DNA of 64,000 bases from Lepidostoma basale (Eukaryota > Arthropoda > Insecta > Trichoptera > Lepidostomatidae): assembly GCA_022606425.2 (NCBI GenBank), contig JAHDVF020001376.1, positions 496,001 through 560,000 on the forward strand, read 5' to 3'. The notes below the pieces were generated by a model, which saw nothing but the letters and a program-made list of their open reading frames with translations, searched no databases and had not been told where the DNA came from. Made by a program: the position numbers and the translations under genes. Of this stretch, positions 42,323-52,790 are shown one piece after another (the first letter of the stretch is position 1; the number at the start of each line of letters is the position of its first letter).

Positions 42323-42489
42323 ACAAACAAACCACTACGCCGTGTCCCCGAATCGATAGGGAGAGATAATGGACCGCCACACTAATCGATCTTGCATTCG
42401 TCTCTAGCTTCCTCCATATTCTTACAGCGAGTCATTCACGCATGTCGATGCGGCAGTCATAGCTGTTGCCACTCTGCCACGAAGGTCGT
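42323..42489 (-). mobile_element. LINE-A' 3' end plus SINE-S head
   Basis: CCACTACGCCGTGTCCCCGA and CTTCCTCCATATTCTTACAG are the LINE-A' 3' end; it runs into CACTCTGCCACGAAGGTCGT (42470-42489), the 5' tip of SINE-S on the minus strand. Confidence 0.6.
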
Positions 42490-42612
42490 CAATTAATAGT
42501 GTATACTATGTATGATACCTATTATGTATACATACTGTACAAAAGTTTATATAACTAGTACATGCTATTGCACAAACATTTTAAATTATAACAAAGTTTC
42601 GGCAGCAGAAAT
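42490..42612. other. 3' flank of the smaller secreted-protein gene
   Basis: AT-rich, no feature. Confidence 0.4.
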
Positions 42613-42618
42613 TTTATT
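42613..42618 (-). terminator. Polyadenylation signal AATAAA
   Basis: TTTATT on the plus strand; AATAAA on the gene strand 116 nt beyond the stop codon. Confidence 0.55.
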
Positions 42619-42733
42619 TGTTAAATCGGTTTGAGAAAAGTAGACAATAGTTATAACAAAAGGTATTTTGACAAAATATATTAAATGGACAAAATGTTAG
42701 TCTAATTAAATTCACTACTCAATTGTCTGGTTT

Positions 42734-43201
42734 TTAATAGATGAGTGGCACGTGTTCATACATATCCTCAACTTGAGGTACTTCCTCCAGTGGCAGTGGG
42801 GCTGGAAGCATCTGAATCGGAAGCGGGGCTGGGAGAACCATCACTGGGGTTTCTGGAAGAGCTGGGAAAGTCTGGATTGGGTGTTCTGGAATTGCCGGGA
42901 AGGTCTGGATTGGTGTCTCTGGTAGAGGTGCTGGAACCACAACAACTGGAGTCTCTGGGACTGGAGCTGGGAAGGTCTGGATTGGTGTCTCTGGTAGAGG
43001 TGCTGGGACCACAACAACTGGAGTCTCTGGGACCGGGGATGGGAAGGTCTGGACTGGAACTGATGGCAGAGCTACACCTGGTGCAGCAATGGCAGCCTCG
43101 CCCACTTGCTTATCCTCGATATTGACGATGATCTGAACCAGTGGAAGTGGGTTGCAGCTCACGAAGGCAGCCAGGGCCACAACTAGGAAGGCGGTCCTCA
43201 T
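42734..43201 (-). CDS. Secreted Pro/Val-rich protein, 155 aa, paralogue of the 762-aa repeat protein
   Basis: Unrecognised family. Residues 1-16 are a signal peptide (MRTAFLVVALAAFVSC). LVQIIVNIE at 21-29 matches LVQIIVNVE of the gene at 26449. Then comes a repeat region: (P)ETPVVVVPAPLPETPIQTFP occurs at about 59-78 and 83-102, followed by shorter PETP/IQTFPA variants; the tail EVPQVEDMYEHVPLIY is acidic and Tyr-rich. Start: ATG at 43201 lies just after a 3' splice site (TTTTAG, intron end 43212), so an in-frame upstream ATG at 43258 falls in intron and is rejected. No charged TTWEELF units. Same strand and about 14 kb from its paralogue, with only mobile DNA between. Role unknown, likely extracellular. 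Confidence 0.85.
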   Translation of the reverse strand: MRTAFLVVALAAFVSCNPLPLVQIIVNIEDKQVGEAAIAAPGVALPSVPVQTFPSPVPETPVVVVPAPLPETPIQTFPAPVPETPVVVVPAPLPETPIQTFPAIPEHPIQTFPALPETPVMVLPAPLPIQMLPAPLPLEEVPQVEDMYEHVPLIY

Positions 43202-43211
43202 TTTAGAATGC
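43202..43211 (-). other. 5' UTR part of exon 2
   Basis: GCATTCTAAA between the acceptor and the ATG. Confidence 0.6.
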
Positions 43212-43261
43212 CTAAAACGTAAAGAACATTTTAAATTTTTAATCCTTAAGATAATCACATT

Positions 43262-43680
43262 TTTATTTAATATTATACATTACTAAATTCTTCGTGATTC
43301 CCTAACAAGGCGAAAAATGGCACTTGTAGCAACTTATAAAATAAACATTAAAACCATAATTTAAAAGACATTTTAAATCTTAAATATGAAATATGAAATA
43401 CCAGATCAGTTTTTTTTAAGTATCGGGAACGTTAGAAAAACTGACGGGCGTGTATGCACAGATTTATGAACATTGAGGAAACTTCAGTGTAGAACAGTGT
43501 AATGTTACATTTTCTCTGCCAACCCCTTCATAAAAAAATGGCGTGATGGTGTTTGAATTAAAAATAAAATTGAATCAATGCTAACTATTTAATTTTTTAA
43601 TCCCTGTTATAATAATATGTAATACAATTTATTATTGATTTTGTATGTAATTGACGCAACATTTTTTTCGTCAACTTATA
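43262..43680. other. Intron sequence with LINE-A' trace
   Basis: 43431-43555 shows AACTGACGGGCGTGTATGCA and GGCGTGATGGTGTTTG, a diverged LINE-A' 3' end in plus orientation. Confidence 0.45.
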
Positions 43681-43998
43681 TTCTCTGGACCATGGCAGGC
43701 GAAAAGCCAATTAGAGAACAAGTCGCTAGACGCAAATGACAGTTAATCGGTCACACTCTGAGACGGAACCCAGCCTGCATCGCTCAGGGTGCACTAGACT
43801 GGTCCCCTATGGGGGGAAAGAGAAAGCGAGGCAGACATAGAGCCACCTGGAGAAGAACCCTGCAGGACGAGGTTAAGGCAGCAGGCCTCACTTGGGATGA
43901 TGTTAGGCATCAGGCATGCGATAGAGTCGGGTGGAGAAGATTCCTTGAGGCCCTATGCACCACGGAGGTGACAGGACAAAAAGAAGAAGAAGAAGATA
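43681..43998 (+). mobile_element. LINE-B ORF2 C-terminus, inside the predicted intron
   Basis: WTMAGEKPIREQVARRK, then LRRNPACIAQGALDWSPMGG, KRKRGRHRATWRRTLQDEVK, AAGLTWDDVRHQACDRVGWR and RFLEALCTTEV, ending in GAA repeats. One stop after RRK. Confidence 0.85.
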
Positions 43999-44059
43999 TT
44001 GGCATAATCAGGTGTTAAAAACGAATGTATAAGTAAGGTAAAATTGTATTAAAAATAAA

Positions 44060-44165
44060 TAAATAAATAATAAATTGTGATAGTATAAAAACAGTGTATA
44101 AAAATTAAAAGAGTTAATAATGTCGAAGTATCATAGTGTTTTAACCAAAACAGTGGATTATCAAA
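44060..44165 (+). repeat. Family P fragment
   Basis: AATAAATTGTGATAGTATAA, TAATGTCGAAGTATCATAGT and CCAAAACAGTGGATTATC; the outer half of the elements at 53640 and 55673. Confidence 0.5.
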
Positions 44166-44794
44166 TCAATGTTCAATTTAAAATCTCTATGGATTGTCAA
44201 GAATTGGTAATTTTGATTTATATTTGCGAAATAAAATTGTTGGATTCAAATTGCCTTCGAAGCATTTAGAGACGATAGAAGAATTCCATATAATACAATG
44301 AAGGAAGGTAGAATTGGATATTTCTGAAGCCGGTGATCCAAACATCTGATTTATCCTGTTACCGGAAAATTTTATTCTCGACTGGAAAAGTCGTATACGT
44401 ACGGTATTGCGCTTCAAAGTAGGATAAAATTTGATTCCATTATAAGAAATGGCGAATTGTATTTTTTCTTTTGTTTCTCGATTTGATTCGATTTGAAAGG
44501 GTGAACGGATAAAGTGTAAAACGTTCACACCATAAGTTATATTTTTATTTAACTTTCTGAGAAAATAGCGATTAGATTCCTTTGATGGTTAGGACACGTG
44601 CGAAAAATTATTTGAGAAGAAAAATTATTTATTCTTAACCCTTCATTGCACGGTGTAGCAAATTTGCTACAAACAAAAAAATATTTATATTGAATATTTT
44701 AAACTCACACATATTAATATGATTGAAAACTTCTGTCTTCTGGGAGTTTTATTATATTTTATATGGAATGACGTGTTTCTCCCTTCTAATTATT
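44166..44794. other. Predicted intron, no other feature
   Basis: A 113-codon minus ORF at 44187-44528 has no motif. Repeat-F-like trace near 44740-44790. Confidence 0.4.
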
Positions 44795-45258
44795 ATTATC
44801 AAACAAAAACCTATCCAAAAAAGCTAGAATGGCAGTGCACAATGGTGTTCTTCTACCGACTCTGATGTATGGAAGCGAAGCATGGAACTGGCAAAAGAAG
44901 GATGAAAGTAGAATAAATGCAGTAGAAATGAGATCTCTTAGACGAATGTGTGGATACTCTGTGTATGATAGAGTGTCGAATAAAAATATAAGAAGTGAAT
45001 GCTGTGCAAATGATGGTGTTATCAACAAAATAATGAAAGGATCAGTAATTGGTTTGTACACATGGAAAGAATGAATGAAGAAAGAATGGTAAAAAAATTA
45101 TATGTTAACGATGTAAATGGAATCAGAAATAGAGGAAGACTGAGGAAAACACGATGTATGAATGTTGAGGGAGCGAGAGAAATATGTCAGGAAAGAAAAG
45201 TGTGGCCGTCCATTTTTTCTGCCTACCCCTTCGGGGAGACGGCGTGATGGTTAATTAT
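44795..45258 (+). mobile_element. LINE-A 3' end
   Basis: MAVHNGVLLPTLMYGSEAWN, WQKKDESRINAVEMRSLRRM, CGYSVYDRVSNKNIRSECCA, ERMNEERMVKKLYVNDVNGI and EICQERKVWPSIFSAYPFGE. Well preserved; a deletion removes KTWHDQINQ..HVRSQRN. Confidence 0.87.
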
Positions 45259-45824
45259 TTAGTTTTACATTTAAATATCCCGTAAGTATCCCGGGAAAGA
45301 ACGTTGTGGTAGTTCATTCTTTCTATATACCTCTTGAGGGAGACGAGATGTTGTTTAGTTATTTTTAAAAACAATAAAATATTCAATATAAATCAAGAAA
45401 CTAATTGTTAAGAAAATAACATGATTTTATTTAAAAAAAAAATTGAATTTTTTTACATAAAAGTTAAATAAACAAAGCTTTTTAAAATAAATACTTCCAC
45501 AGTTGTCTGTATTTCGACAGCAACAGACCAGTCTATCGATACCAGTCAATCTGGCTAAACCAAAAATAAAGCCACAAATGGAAATTGTTATTAAAAAATT
45601 GTTTACTTAATTTTAATTTACACAGATAGTTTCTAATTTTTAATATTTTACTTCTACACGTGACAAATAATAGTATTTATACTTAAATAATACGTAAAAC
45701 AATACAAATTACTTAGAAATATAATAGCGAAAAAATTCTTATAAATATTTTTTATTTTTATTTTGACGTTTAAATATTATCAAATTTGAAATTTCAGTAA
45801 TTATGCTTTATCAAAAACTATAAT
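45259..45824. other. AT-rich, predicted intron
   Basis: A degraded ACCGGT-type foldback arm (TTCGACAGCAACAGACCAGT) lies at 45512; nothing else. Confidence 0.4.
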
Positions 45825-45830
45825 ACTTAC

Positions 45831-45860
45831 TTGTGGTCGTCGGGAACGGAAAACACAATG
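45831..45860 (-). other. Predicted noncoding exon 1 of the 155-aa protein gene
   Basis: Donor ACAA|GTAAGTATT at 45831/45830 would give a 2619-nt intron to the acceptor at 43212. The cap-site end is placed about 30 nt from the TATA box. Inference from signals only. Confidence 0.4.
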
Positions 45861-45881
45861 TTCTTCTAAAGAAAATCTTCT

Positions 45882-45889
45882 TATTTATA
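45882..45889 (-). promoter_or_regulatory. TATA box (candidate promoter of the 155-aa protein gene)
   Basis: Minus strand TTTGGTATAAATAAGAAG with TATAAATA at 45889-45882, followed by a donor site about 55 nt downstream, the same layout as at 29228. Confidence 0.45.
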
Positions 45890-45900
45890 CCAAATTTACG

Positions 45901-46299
45901 AAACTGTGCGTTGTAAATTTTATTAATTTATTCCCCAATAAATTTTACAATCAATATTGTAGCGGCTGCTTCAGAGTGTGGTTATAAATTTGGGAAATTT
46001 TAATAGATAACGATGCGAACAAATTCTCAATAAAGCTTTTGCAGAGGACTAGACGATGGTTATTAAACTTAACATTTTCAGAACACAATGACACTTTGGT
46101 AATACTCATACACTGAAGAATAAGCGATAAATTAATATACCGAAAATGTTCTAAAATTTAGTCGTAAACTAAAACGTTGGCTTTGCCTTCAAATCGAAAC
46201 ATTATTAATTAACATAGAAAGTTTTCAGTACTCGTGAATGCGCCAAATAAATTATAAAGAATATTGACATATTTTATATCATTATTAATCAACCTATAT
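45901..46299. other. No recognised feature
   Basis: AT-rich 5' flank. Confidence 0.4.
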
Positions 46300-46812
46300 A
46301 ACAAGTCAGGACCTTCAAGTATCTAGGCATAGACCTGGTGGGGGGAGTTGATCTGCGGGAAGAAATACAAGCCCAAGTAAACAAGGCAGCTGCAATCTCT
46401 GGGGCTCTAAAATCCACTATATGGAAAAACAAAGACATGGCCATTAAGAGTATGTAAGACCAAAAATAACAAATGGCGTTGAAACAAGTTTTGAGGACTT
46501 CCGAGATGAAGACACTGAGGACGATAGCAGGAAAGACACTGAGAGATCGCGTGAGGAACACCAGAATAAGAGAGATATGTATGTGAGGTTGAGGATATTA
46601 TAAGATGGACAAACAGCGAAAAAGGGACTGGTACGGTCATGTTCAAAGAATGGACACCACCAGACTCCCCTATATTGCATTGCTTAATCAGCCTCATGGG
46701 ACTCGTCCTCGTGGAAGACCTCCTAAAAAAGCTGGGAATCTACCTCACAGGAGGAGCAACACTCCGGAGAACAGACCACATAGGTCTACAATAAGGAAGA
46801 AGAAGAAGAACA
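46300..46812 (+). mobile_element. LINE-H ORF2 C-terminus
   Basis: TFKYLGIDLVGGVDLREEIQ, AQVNKAAAISGALKSTIWKN, then MKTLRTIAGKTLRDRVRNTR and DKQRKRDWYGHVQRMDTTRL, PYIALLNQPHGTRPRGRPPK, ending in an AAG repeat. Several frame breaks. Confidence 0.85.
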
Positions 46813-46824
46813 TATTTTATGAAT

Positions 46825-46990
46825 TAAAACCTTTTTTCACTTTTGGGTTTATTTTTCTCGGCATGTTTCGAAAGCTTTGCATCTTTTTTTACTTTAGTTT
46901 ATGTCGTTCTCCCGATGATGAAGGTGTAAAGCCCTCGAAACATGTCGAGAAAAATAATCTGGATAGCGGAAAAACAATGTTTTAATTCTT
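46825..46990. mobile_element. Inverted-repeat element with a hammerhead-like core
   Basis: TATTTTTCTCGGCATGTTTC on the left is the inverted counterpart of GAAACATGTCGAGAAAAATA on the right. Confidence 0.55.
46907..46951 (+). ncRNA. Hammerhead-like motif with five-pair stem I
   Basis: Stem I UUCUC (46907-46911) with GAGAA (46947-46951); box CCGAUGA (46912-46918); extra U; stem II GAAGG (46920-46924) with CCCUC (46932-46936), one mismatch; GAA; ACAUGU (46940-46945); C (46946). Box position 4 is C instead of U. Confidence 0.5.
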
Positions 46991-47194
46991 AAAAAAATCG
47001 TTTATGGAATCCCACAGTGTTAAGGTTTAAATGATAATTAAATAAAACGATATTTTTATAACTGCTTCCACTTTTGTCTTGCCTACTTCCACTTTTGCCT
47101 TCAGAATCGTCTTATCTGCCTACTTCATCTCACTGGATCATTAATTTTTGAAGGATCTGTTATTTTTTTCGACGGTTATCTTATATCTAAGGGT
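46991..47194. other. Foldback fragments
   Basis: ACTTCCACTTTTGTCTTGCC and a partial second copy belong to the outer arm of the ACCGGT-type foldback family. Confidence 0.4.
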
Positions 47195-47348
47195 TCTACT
47201 CACGATCGCATTGTTTTCAGTTCTGCTGTTGTTAGGAGATGTTTGATTCTTACAAAGTCTGCTCTTGGTTCGATTATGTAAGTCATTATGGACCTGATGA
47301 ATGTTTTGTAGATACGAAATTGATATCCACTAGCATATGTTTATTGTC
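47195..47348 (-). mobile_element. LINE-H fragment
   Basis: Minus strand YQFRIYKTFIRSIMTYIIEP, RADFVRIKHLLTTAELKTMR S matches SKVRIYK.C.RP.MTYGIE.RADT..T..LLRTAEMKTLR. Confidence 0.75.
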
Positions 47349-48084
47349 CCATAGTGTCCCTTAGACATCCGGGGATAACTGTTGCTTCAATTGTCTGTAC
47401 TTATTTGATTTGAATGCTATTTATTATTTCTAAAACTCCATATTAAAAATGATTCCTTTTAGAAACTTACGTTTTCTAAAAGTCTTATTTTATTTCAGAA
47501 GTTTTGCTTTCTAGAGCATTACCAAATATCAAATTGTAAGTTTATTTTTTTCAATCTCTCATGTTTGTGTATAATTTACATAGTTAACGCATACTTATAA
47601 ATACTATTTTCATTCATTCATTTATTACACAGTCTCATATCTTCCTAACATCCTGAAATACTTTATTTTTTTCAGGAAACATTTCCATTTTTTCATCTAA
47701 AATATCTATTTTCTGCGCATAATTTGCATGATACAATATCCGACCCATGAGTATTTTTCTTACACAGATGTTACTCAAGAAAAGTAATGTTGAATATTAC
47801 ATATTTTTGAATACTAATATTTTCTGTATGTATATCATCAGTGACTTCATTTTTTATGAATGGAAAAAAATATATATTTAAAATTATTAAAAATTAAACA
47901 AATGTATATTTAATAAAAATTTACTAATTTTTGTATCTACAACCGGTTTTGGCAACTCGTTGCCATCTTCTGTTCTTTTATTTTTCAACATAACCAACCG
48001 GTTTCTTTGATAAATAGACAAAATAAAATAATATTAAAATAAAATATTTAACTCTTCCATTTATTAAAAAAAAAAAAACGAATG
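47349..48084. other. AT-rich DNA, one foldback motif
   Basis: 47943-47975 (minus) is a CAGAAGA-type core with stem II GGCAAC/GUUGCC and AAACCGGUU. Repeat F pieces near 47430-47540. Confidence 0.4.
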
Positions 48085-48947
48085 AAGTGTTTTTAACGAC
48101 AGTAAAAGTTTAAATTCTTAAATTGTATTAACTGTTCTTTTTTCTTCTTTTTGTCCTGTCACACCTCCGTGGTGCATAGGGTCTCCAGGAACCTTCTCCA
48201 CCCGACTCTATCGCATGCCTGATGCCTAACATCATCCCAAGTGAGGCCTGCTGCCTTAACCTCGTCCTGCAGGGCTCTTCTCCAGGTGGCTCTAGGTCTA
48301 CCTCGCTTCCTCTTTTCCCCCATAGGGGACCAGTCTAGTGCGCCATGAGCGATGCAAGCTGGGTTCCTTTTCCTTTTGGAAGTGTTTTTAACGACAGTAA
48401 AAGTTTTAATTCTTAAATTGTATTAACTGTTCTTTTTTCTTCTTTTTGTCCTGTCACACCTCCGTGGTGCATAGGGTCTCCAGGAACCTTCTCATGCCTG
48501 ATGCCTAACATCATCCCAAGTGAGGCCTGCTGCCTTAACCTCGTCCTGCAGGGCTCTTCTCCAGGTGGCTCTAGGTCTACCTCGCTTCCTCTTTTCCCCC
48601 ATAGGGGACCAGTCTAGTGCGCCATGAGCGATGCAAGCTGGGTTCCTTTTCCTTTTGGAAGTGTTTTTAACGACAGTAAAAGTTTTAATTCTTAAATTGT
48701 ATTAACTGTTCTTTTTTCTTCTTTTTGTCCTGTCACACCTCCGTGGTGCATAGGGTCTCCAGGAACCTTCTCCACCCGACTCTATCGCATGCCTGATGCC
48801 TAACATCATCCCAAGTGAGGCCTGCTGCCTTAACCTCGTCCTGCAGGGCTCTTCTCCAGGTGGCTCTAGGTCTACCTCGCTTCCTCTTTTCCCCCATAGG
48901 GGACCAGTCTAGTGCGCCATGAGCGATGCAAGCTGGGTTCCGTCTCA
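48085..48947 (-). repeat. Three tandem copies of a LINE-B 3' segment
   Basis: Units begin (plus-strand order) AGTGTTTTTAACGACAGTAA at 48086, 48381 and 48660. Each contains the complement of SPMGEKRKRGRPRATWRRAL through CTTEV plus the same non-LINE flank (AAATTGTATTAACTGTTC). Unit 2 lacks 16 bp (CACCCGACTCTATCGC). The shared flank and near identity show local tandem duplication of a LINE-B tail with its flanking DNA. Confidence 0.9.
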
Positions 48948-49245
48948 GAGTGTGACCGATCCACTGCCATATGCGTCTTGCGACTTGTTCTCTAATTGGC
49001 TTTTCGCCTGCCATGGTCCAGAGAACGGCATTTGACACTGTTTGGGGCCAATAGATTTTGAATATTGAGCGAAGGCGCCTATTTGTAAACACCTGGAGTT
49101 TACCAATAACGTCCGCGGTAGATTTCCAAGTCTTACATCCCTACAGCAGTACGCTTTTAACGCTACTGCTGAATATTTGGAGCTTGAGATTTCTCGAAAT
49201 GATACCGGAACGCCATACAGGGCAAAGCATAGAGAAGCGAAGCGA
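48948..49245 (-). mobile_element. LINE-B, continuation of the third unit toward its 5' end
   Basis: In frame with the third unit: TNRRLRSIFKIYWPQTVSNA, VLWTMAGEKPIREQVARRIW, QWIGHTLRRNPACIAHGALD. Further 5' the frame is lost near 49100. The open frame 48733-49092 (119 codons) is the longest LINE-B piece here. Confidence 0.85.
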
Positions 49246-50024
49246 AGTGAAAGCAAATAGTTAAAATATATAATTTTATTATTGATGGATGAGGTATTAT
49301 TTTTGTAAAACTCTATTTTTAATTAATAATAGTAATTACGATTTTTTAGTGGTTTTACTTGGATTCCAAGTATAACTACTAAACCATCGTGTTTACTATT
49401 ATTAATATTTTTTTATTTATTCACCTATTGAGTGTCGCAACAGCCGTTTAATCAAATTAAATCATCAAATTTCAGCACAATACGGAGTTTGACGTCATTG
49501 TTCAAGAAACAAAAAAAAATACTAGTTTTTTCATATTTTATTTATTGCATCAATTTTGCAAAAGATTAAAAATTTTACGTTATCCGTTTACTTATAATTA
49601 AAAATGTATCTGGCCGCAGACAGATTCGTCATTTATTGTTGGTTTTATTGATGGGCAATTCCGATATAAGCAAATGAAAACTTTATCTTCGTTGACATTG
49701 AGAAACAAGTAATTCCAAAATTATCTGTAGCAACACGCTCAAGTAATCTGTAATTTTATAATGTAATATAAAATCATACTTTTATCAAACCGCATCACAA
49801 AGATATTAAGAATATAAAAAAAATTAAGACAAAGCAATAATTGTATTCAACGCATTTGCAATGGCAACACTTGTACCTTGTTTTAATCAAACTAAACATA
49901 ACTCACAAGAAAATCTTTGTTAAATTATCCATAGATAATTTTCAAGGAGAGCCTCCCAGCTACCTGTAAACAATTTAAAAGTGAAACGGTTTTAATTTAA
50001 ACGAACGAATACGTCTGTTTTTTT
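49246..50024. other. No recognised feature
   Basis: AT-rich, no shared repeats recognised. Confidence 0.4.
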
Positions 50025-50239
50025 TATGTTAACAACAGGTCGTTTGAACCCTATTACTGTATACAATTTATTTTTTAGCTATTATATTGATTCTCGTGAC
50101 ATGTGATAGGTAGCCAATCTATCCCCATTTTATTGCCACGTGAATTCTACACCAGACCAAAGACAGTGTGACAATCACATCGAACCCGGGACCTTCGGTA
50201 TGGAAGTCAGAGCTTTTACCACTCTGGCACGAAGGTCGT
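50025..50239 (-). mobile_element. SINE-S, near full length
   Basis: Same body as 9753: AACAACAGGTCGTTTGAACC, TTGATTCTCGTGACATGTGA, GTGAATTCTACACCAGACCA, GTGTGACAATCACA and head GCCAGAGTGGTAAAAGCTCT (complement). B box region partly deleted (ACATCGAACCCGGGACC). Confidence 0.8.
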
Positions 50240-50540
50240 TTCTAAAAGTTTTTATTATATTTTTAGGGAATGACATGTTTCACCTGTCTAAGGCATTGTC
50301 AAATGTAAAAGTGTTAATTCCTAACACGGCAAAATATGTCATTCGCATAAAATCAAATAAAACTTTTATAAAACAGATGTTTTCAAACGTATTAATTATT
50401 TTATATGGAATTAAAGAGTGGATGCATTGACAAAGACATTCGATAATGCCTTAGCAATACGAAATATGTCATTCCTATAAAATATAACAGAACTTCCATA
50501 AAACAGACGTATTTTATTGTATTAATCAGAATATAGCCTA
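50240..50540. repeat. Repeat F, at least two copies
   Basis: Core on the minus strand at 50272-50302 (UUGACAA, U, GCCU/AGGU, GAA, ACAUGU, C). A second degraded core is on the plus strand at 50444. The blocks TAAAACAGACGT.TTT and ATTAATTATTTTATATGGA recur. Confidence 0.6.
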
Positions 50541-50996
50541 AGCAAATAAGGCAAAATAATTGAACGACACTAAGAGTTATATATTTAAAAAAGCAAAAAA
50601 CAAAACAATCATATCATATCATCGTATTCACTCAATTTTGTTAGGAATCAAAAATGTATTTATTTGCTTATGATTTCATTATTTTCCCTTATCTACCAAC
50701 GTGATAATACATTAATTATAGATAAAACAAATCACTAAACAACAACTTAATATTTATATTCATCAAAACACGTACACACGTATACTTCAGAGCCAGTGTT
50801 ATAAGATCAGTGGCGCACAATGCATGCCAGCTGTGTTTTGATATCATTAACAAAAACCGCGTAAATTTAAACAGGTAAAGTCTCTCGATATCAAATTTGA
50901 AATGTCGTCATCAAATTTTAAATTTAAACCAAGTGAGAACAAGAAGAAATCAAGTGCTTACATGACACTATATCATTAACATCGGCCTTCTAAAAC
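50541..50996. other. No recognised feature
   Basis: AT-rich. Confidence 0.4.
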
Positions 50997-51232
50997 TTCT
51001 TCTCCTCCTTCTTCTTATCCTCTTTCTTCTCCTCCTTCTTCTTATTCTCCTTATCCTCTTTCTTCTCTTTCTTCTTCTTCTTATCCACCTTCTTCTCCTC
51101 TTTCTTCTCCTTCTATCCTCCTTATCCCCTCACTTCTCTTTCATCATCTCCCCCTTCTTCTCCTCCTTCTTCTCCCCTTTCCTCTCCTCCTTCTTCTCCT
51201 TATTCTTCTCCTCCTTCTCCTCCTCCTTTCTG
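50997..51232. repeat. Polypyrimidine tract (CTT/TCC)n
   Basis: About 235 bp almost entirely C and T on the plus strand. The minus ORF encoding RRRRRR... (51144-51329) is a product of this tract. Confidence 0.95.
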
Positions 51233-51934
51233 TGACATCGTCTCTAGGCTGTACTTCGAAGTATGGTGCGCCTTTATGACACGATGTACGAATGTTGAAG
51301 AAGCGAAAATGTTTTTTAAGAAAAAACAATGTGACGGAACATCATTTTTGCCTATATGTTAGTGTACCGGTTAGCATATTTTTTTACGTATTTTTGTAAC
51401 TATTTTTCATAAAAACCTCACGGCCCGCCACTGGCACACAATTAATCGCATAGTTCATACTATTAAGAACATATCTCTGAGAGAAGGACGTAAACATGAT
51501 TTGATAATTGGATAAAGTGATAAATTGAGCACTTTGTCATGATAATGCCACTCCAAGGGTTCTCAAAGTTTGCACATCTGTGATATAAAATGTTATACAA
51601 AAGAAAATGTTGATATTAAAATTTTTCAACATTTAAAAGATCTTAGTATTTTTTATACTGATGATTTTATTTAAATAAATAGATATTTTCTTAATTAAAA
51701 TACGAGAAAATACGTATTTCCCATTTTGAAAAAAAAGTGTTTTAATTCATAAAAAAATTACCTTAAAGAACTCCACGATGTTTGTTACAGCCTTAATTTA
51801 AAAAAAAAACTGTTTACATTAATATAATAGTGATTACGTTTATATTAATATACGTAGTAAGAATCAATAAAACAGACATTGATGAATGCAAAAAAAACAT
51901 TGGTGTCAAAATTATGTTTATTACCTTTTCTTCT
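51233..51934. other. LINE-A' trace then unassigned
   Basis: 51272-51350 (ACACGATGTACGAATGTTGA, AGAAGCGAAAATG) is a LINE-A' trace. The rest is AT-rich. Confidence 0.4.
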
Positions 51935-52058
51935 CGAAGAGAGAAGACTCGTACGAAGCTTCGGTTGGAGCGAAATTGTGAAAAAACGCATGACAGGGAC
52001 AGGTTCGCCAACGTTGGGGAGACCCGACAGGGCATTTGAAGAAGAAGAAGTATTCCAT
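51935..52058 (+). mobile_element. LINE-G 3' end
   Basis: RNCEKTHDRDRFANVGETRQ G and GAA-repeat tail. Directly comparable with 12760-12862. Confidence 0.65.
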
Positions 52059-52069
52059 ACGAAGTATAA

Positions 52070-52289
52070 AAAAAACATGTTTATTGTTTCTTGAACCACG
52101 ATGTAATACTCCATATTATAATAAATATGAATGAAGATATTTATTTTACAGAAGTCTTATTATACGAGTATAATGACATATTTTCCTTGCAAAAGTATTG
52201 TCAAATGTCAATTTTCTAATTGCCTTAGCAAGACAAAACATGTCATGTCCATTAAATTAATAAAACTGTAATTTTCATTCATATTATTG
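52070..52289. repeat. Repeat F, two back-to-back copies
   Basis: TTTATTGTTTCTTGAACCAC, then minus core AATGACATATTTTCCTTGCA and plus core TTGCCTTAGCAAGACAAAAC with ATGTC, each degraded. Confidence 0.5.
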
Positions 52290-52652
52290 TAGATGGCCGA
52301 ACGGATAGTAATGTCGAAAGAAGGGTTGGTGCGGGTATCAAAGCACATGTAGATTTATAAACAGCTATTGGAAACAAAAATTTATCAATGAAAGTGAAAA
52401 CGGCCGTTCACAATGGAGTTCTGGTCCCAACCCTAATGTATGGAAGCGAAGCATGGAACGGGCAGAAGAAGGATGGGAGCAGAATAAAAGTATGTGTGGT
52501 AGAACGATATACGACAGAATCTCAAATGCTGATATAAGAAAGGAATGTAGAGCAGAATAAGGTATTATGAACAAAATTATGAAAGGATAGCTGCGTTGGT
52601 TCGGACATATGGAGCGCATGGATGGAGAAAGAATGGTAAAGAAAGTATAAGT
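52290..52652 (+). mobile_element. LINE-A' copy
   Basis: GTAATGTCGAAAGAAGGGTT, AAACGGCCGTTCACAATGGA, TGTATGGAAGCGAAGCATGG, ATCTCAAATGCTGATATAAG and TATGGAGCGCATGGATGGAG. Frameshifts near GRIKVCVVE; truncated before RGRPRKT. Confidence 0.75.
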
Positions 52653-52790
52653 TAATCGCGTTGTCGCGACACTCTCAGTGAATAAAAATAAATTGTGATA
52701 TTATAACAGTGTTATTAATTTTAACAGTAATAATGTTGAAGTATCATAGTGTTTCGGCCAAAACAATGGACTATTTAATGTAGAGGTTAT
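52653..52790 (+). repeat. Family P half-element
   Basis: GTTGTCGCGACACTCTCAGT, GAATAAAAATAAATTGTGAT and TAATGTTGAAGTATCATAGT, the outer half of the palindromes below. Confidence 0.55.

Noticed and set aside
43202..43258. Upstream in-frame ATG giving a 174-aa version of the smaller secreted protein
   Set aside because: It would put 19 charged residues before the signal peptide and lies upstream of a clear TTTTAG acceptor; the paralogue has the same acceptor-then-ATG layout.
48085..48947. CRISPR-like direct repeats
   Set aside because: Units are about 280-295 bp with no short constant repeat and variable spacer; they are LINE-B pieces in a eukaryotic context.
51144..51329. Arg-rich minus-strand ORF
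   Set aside because: Product of the CTT/TCC low-complexity tract.
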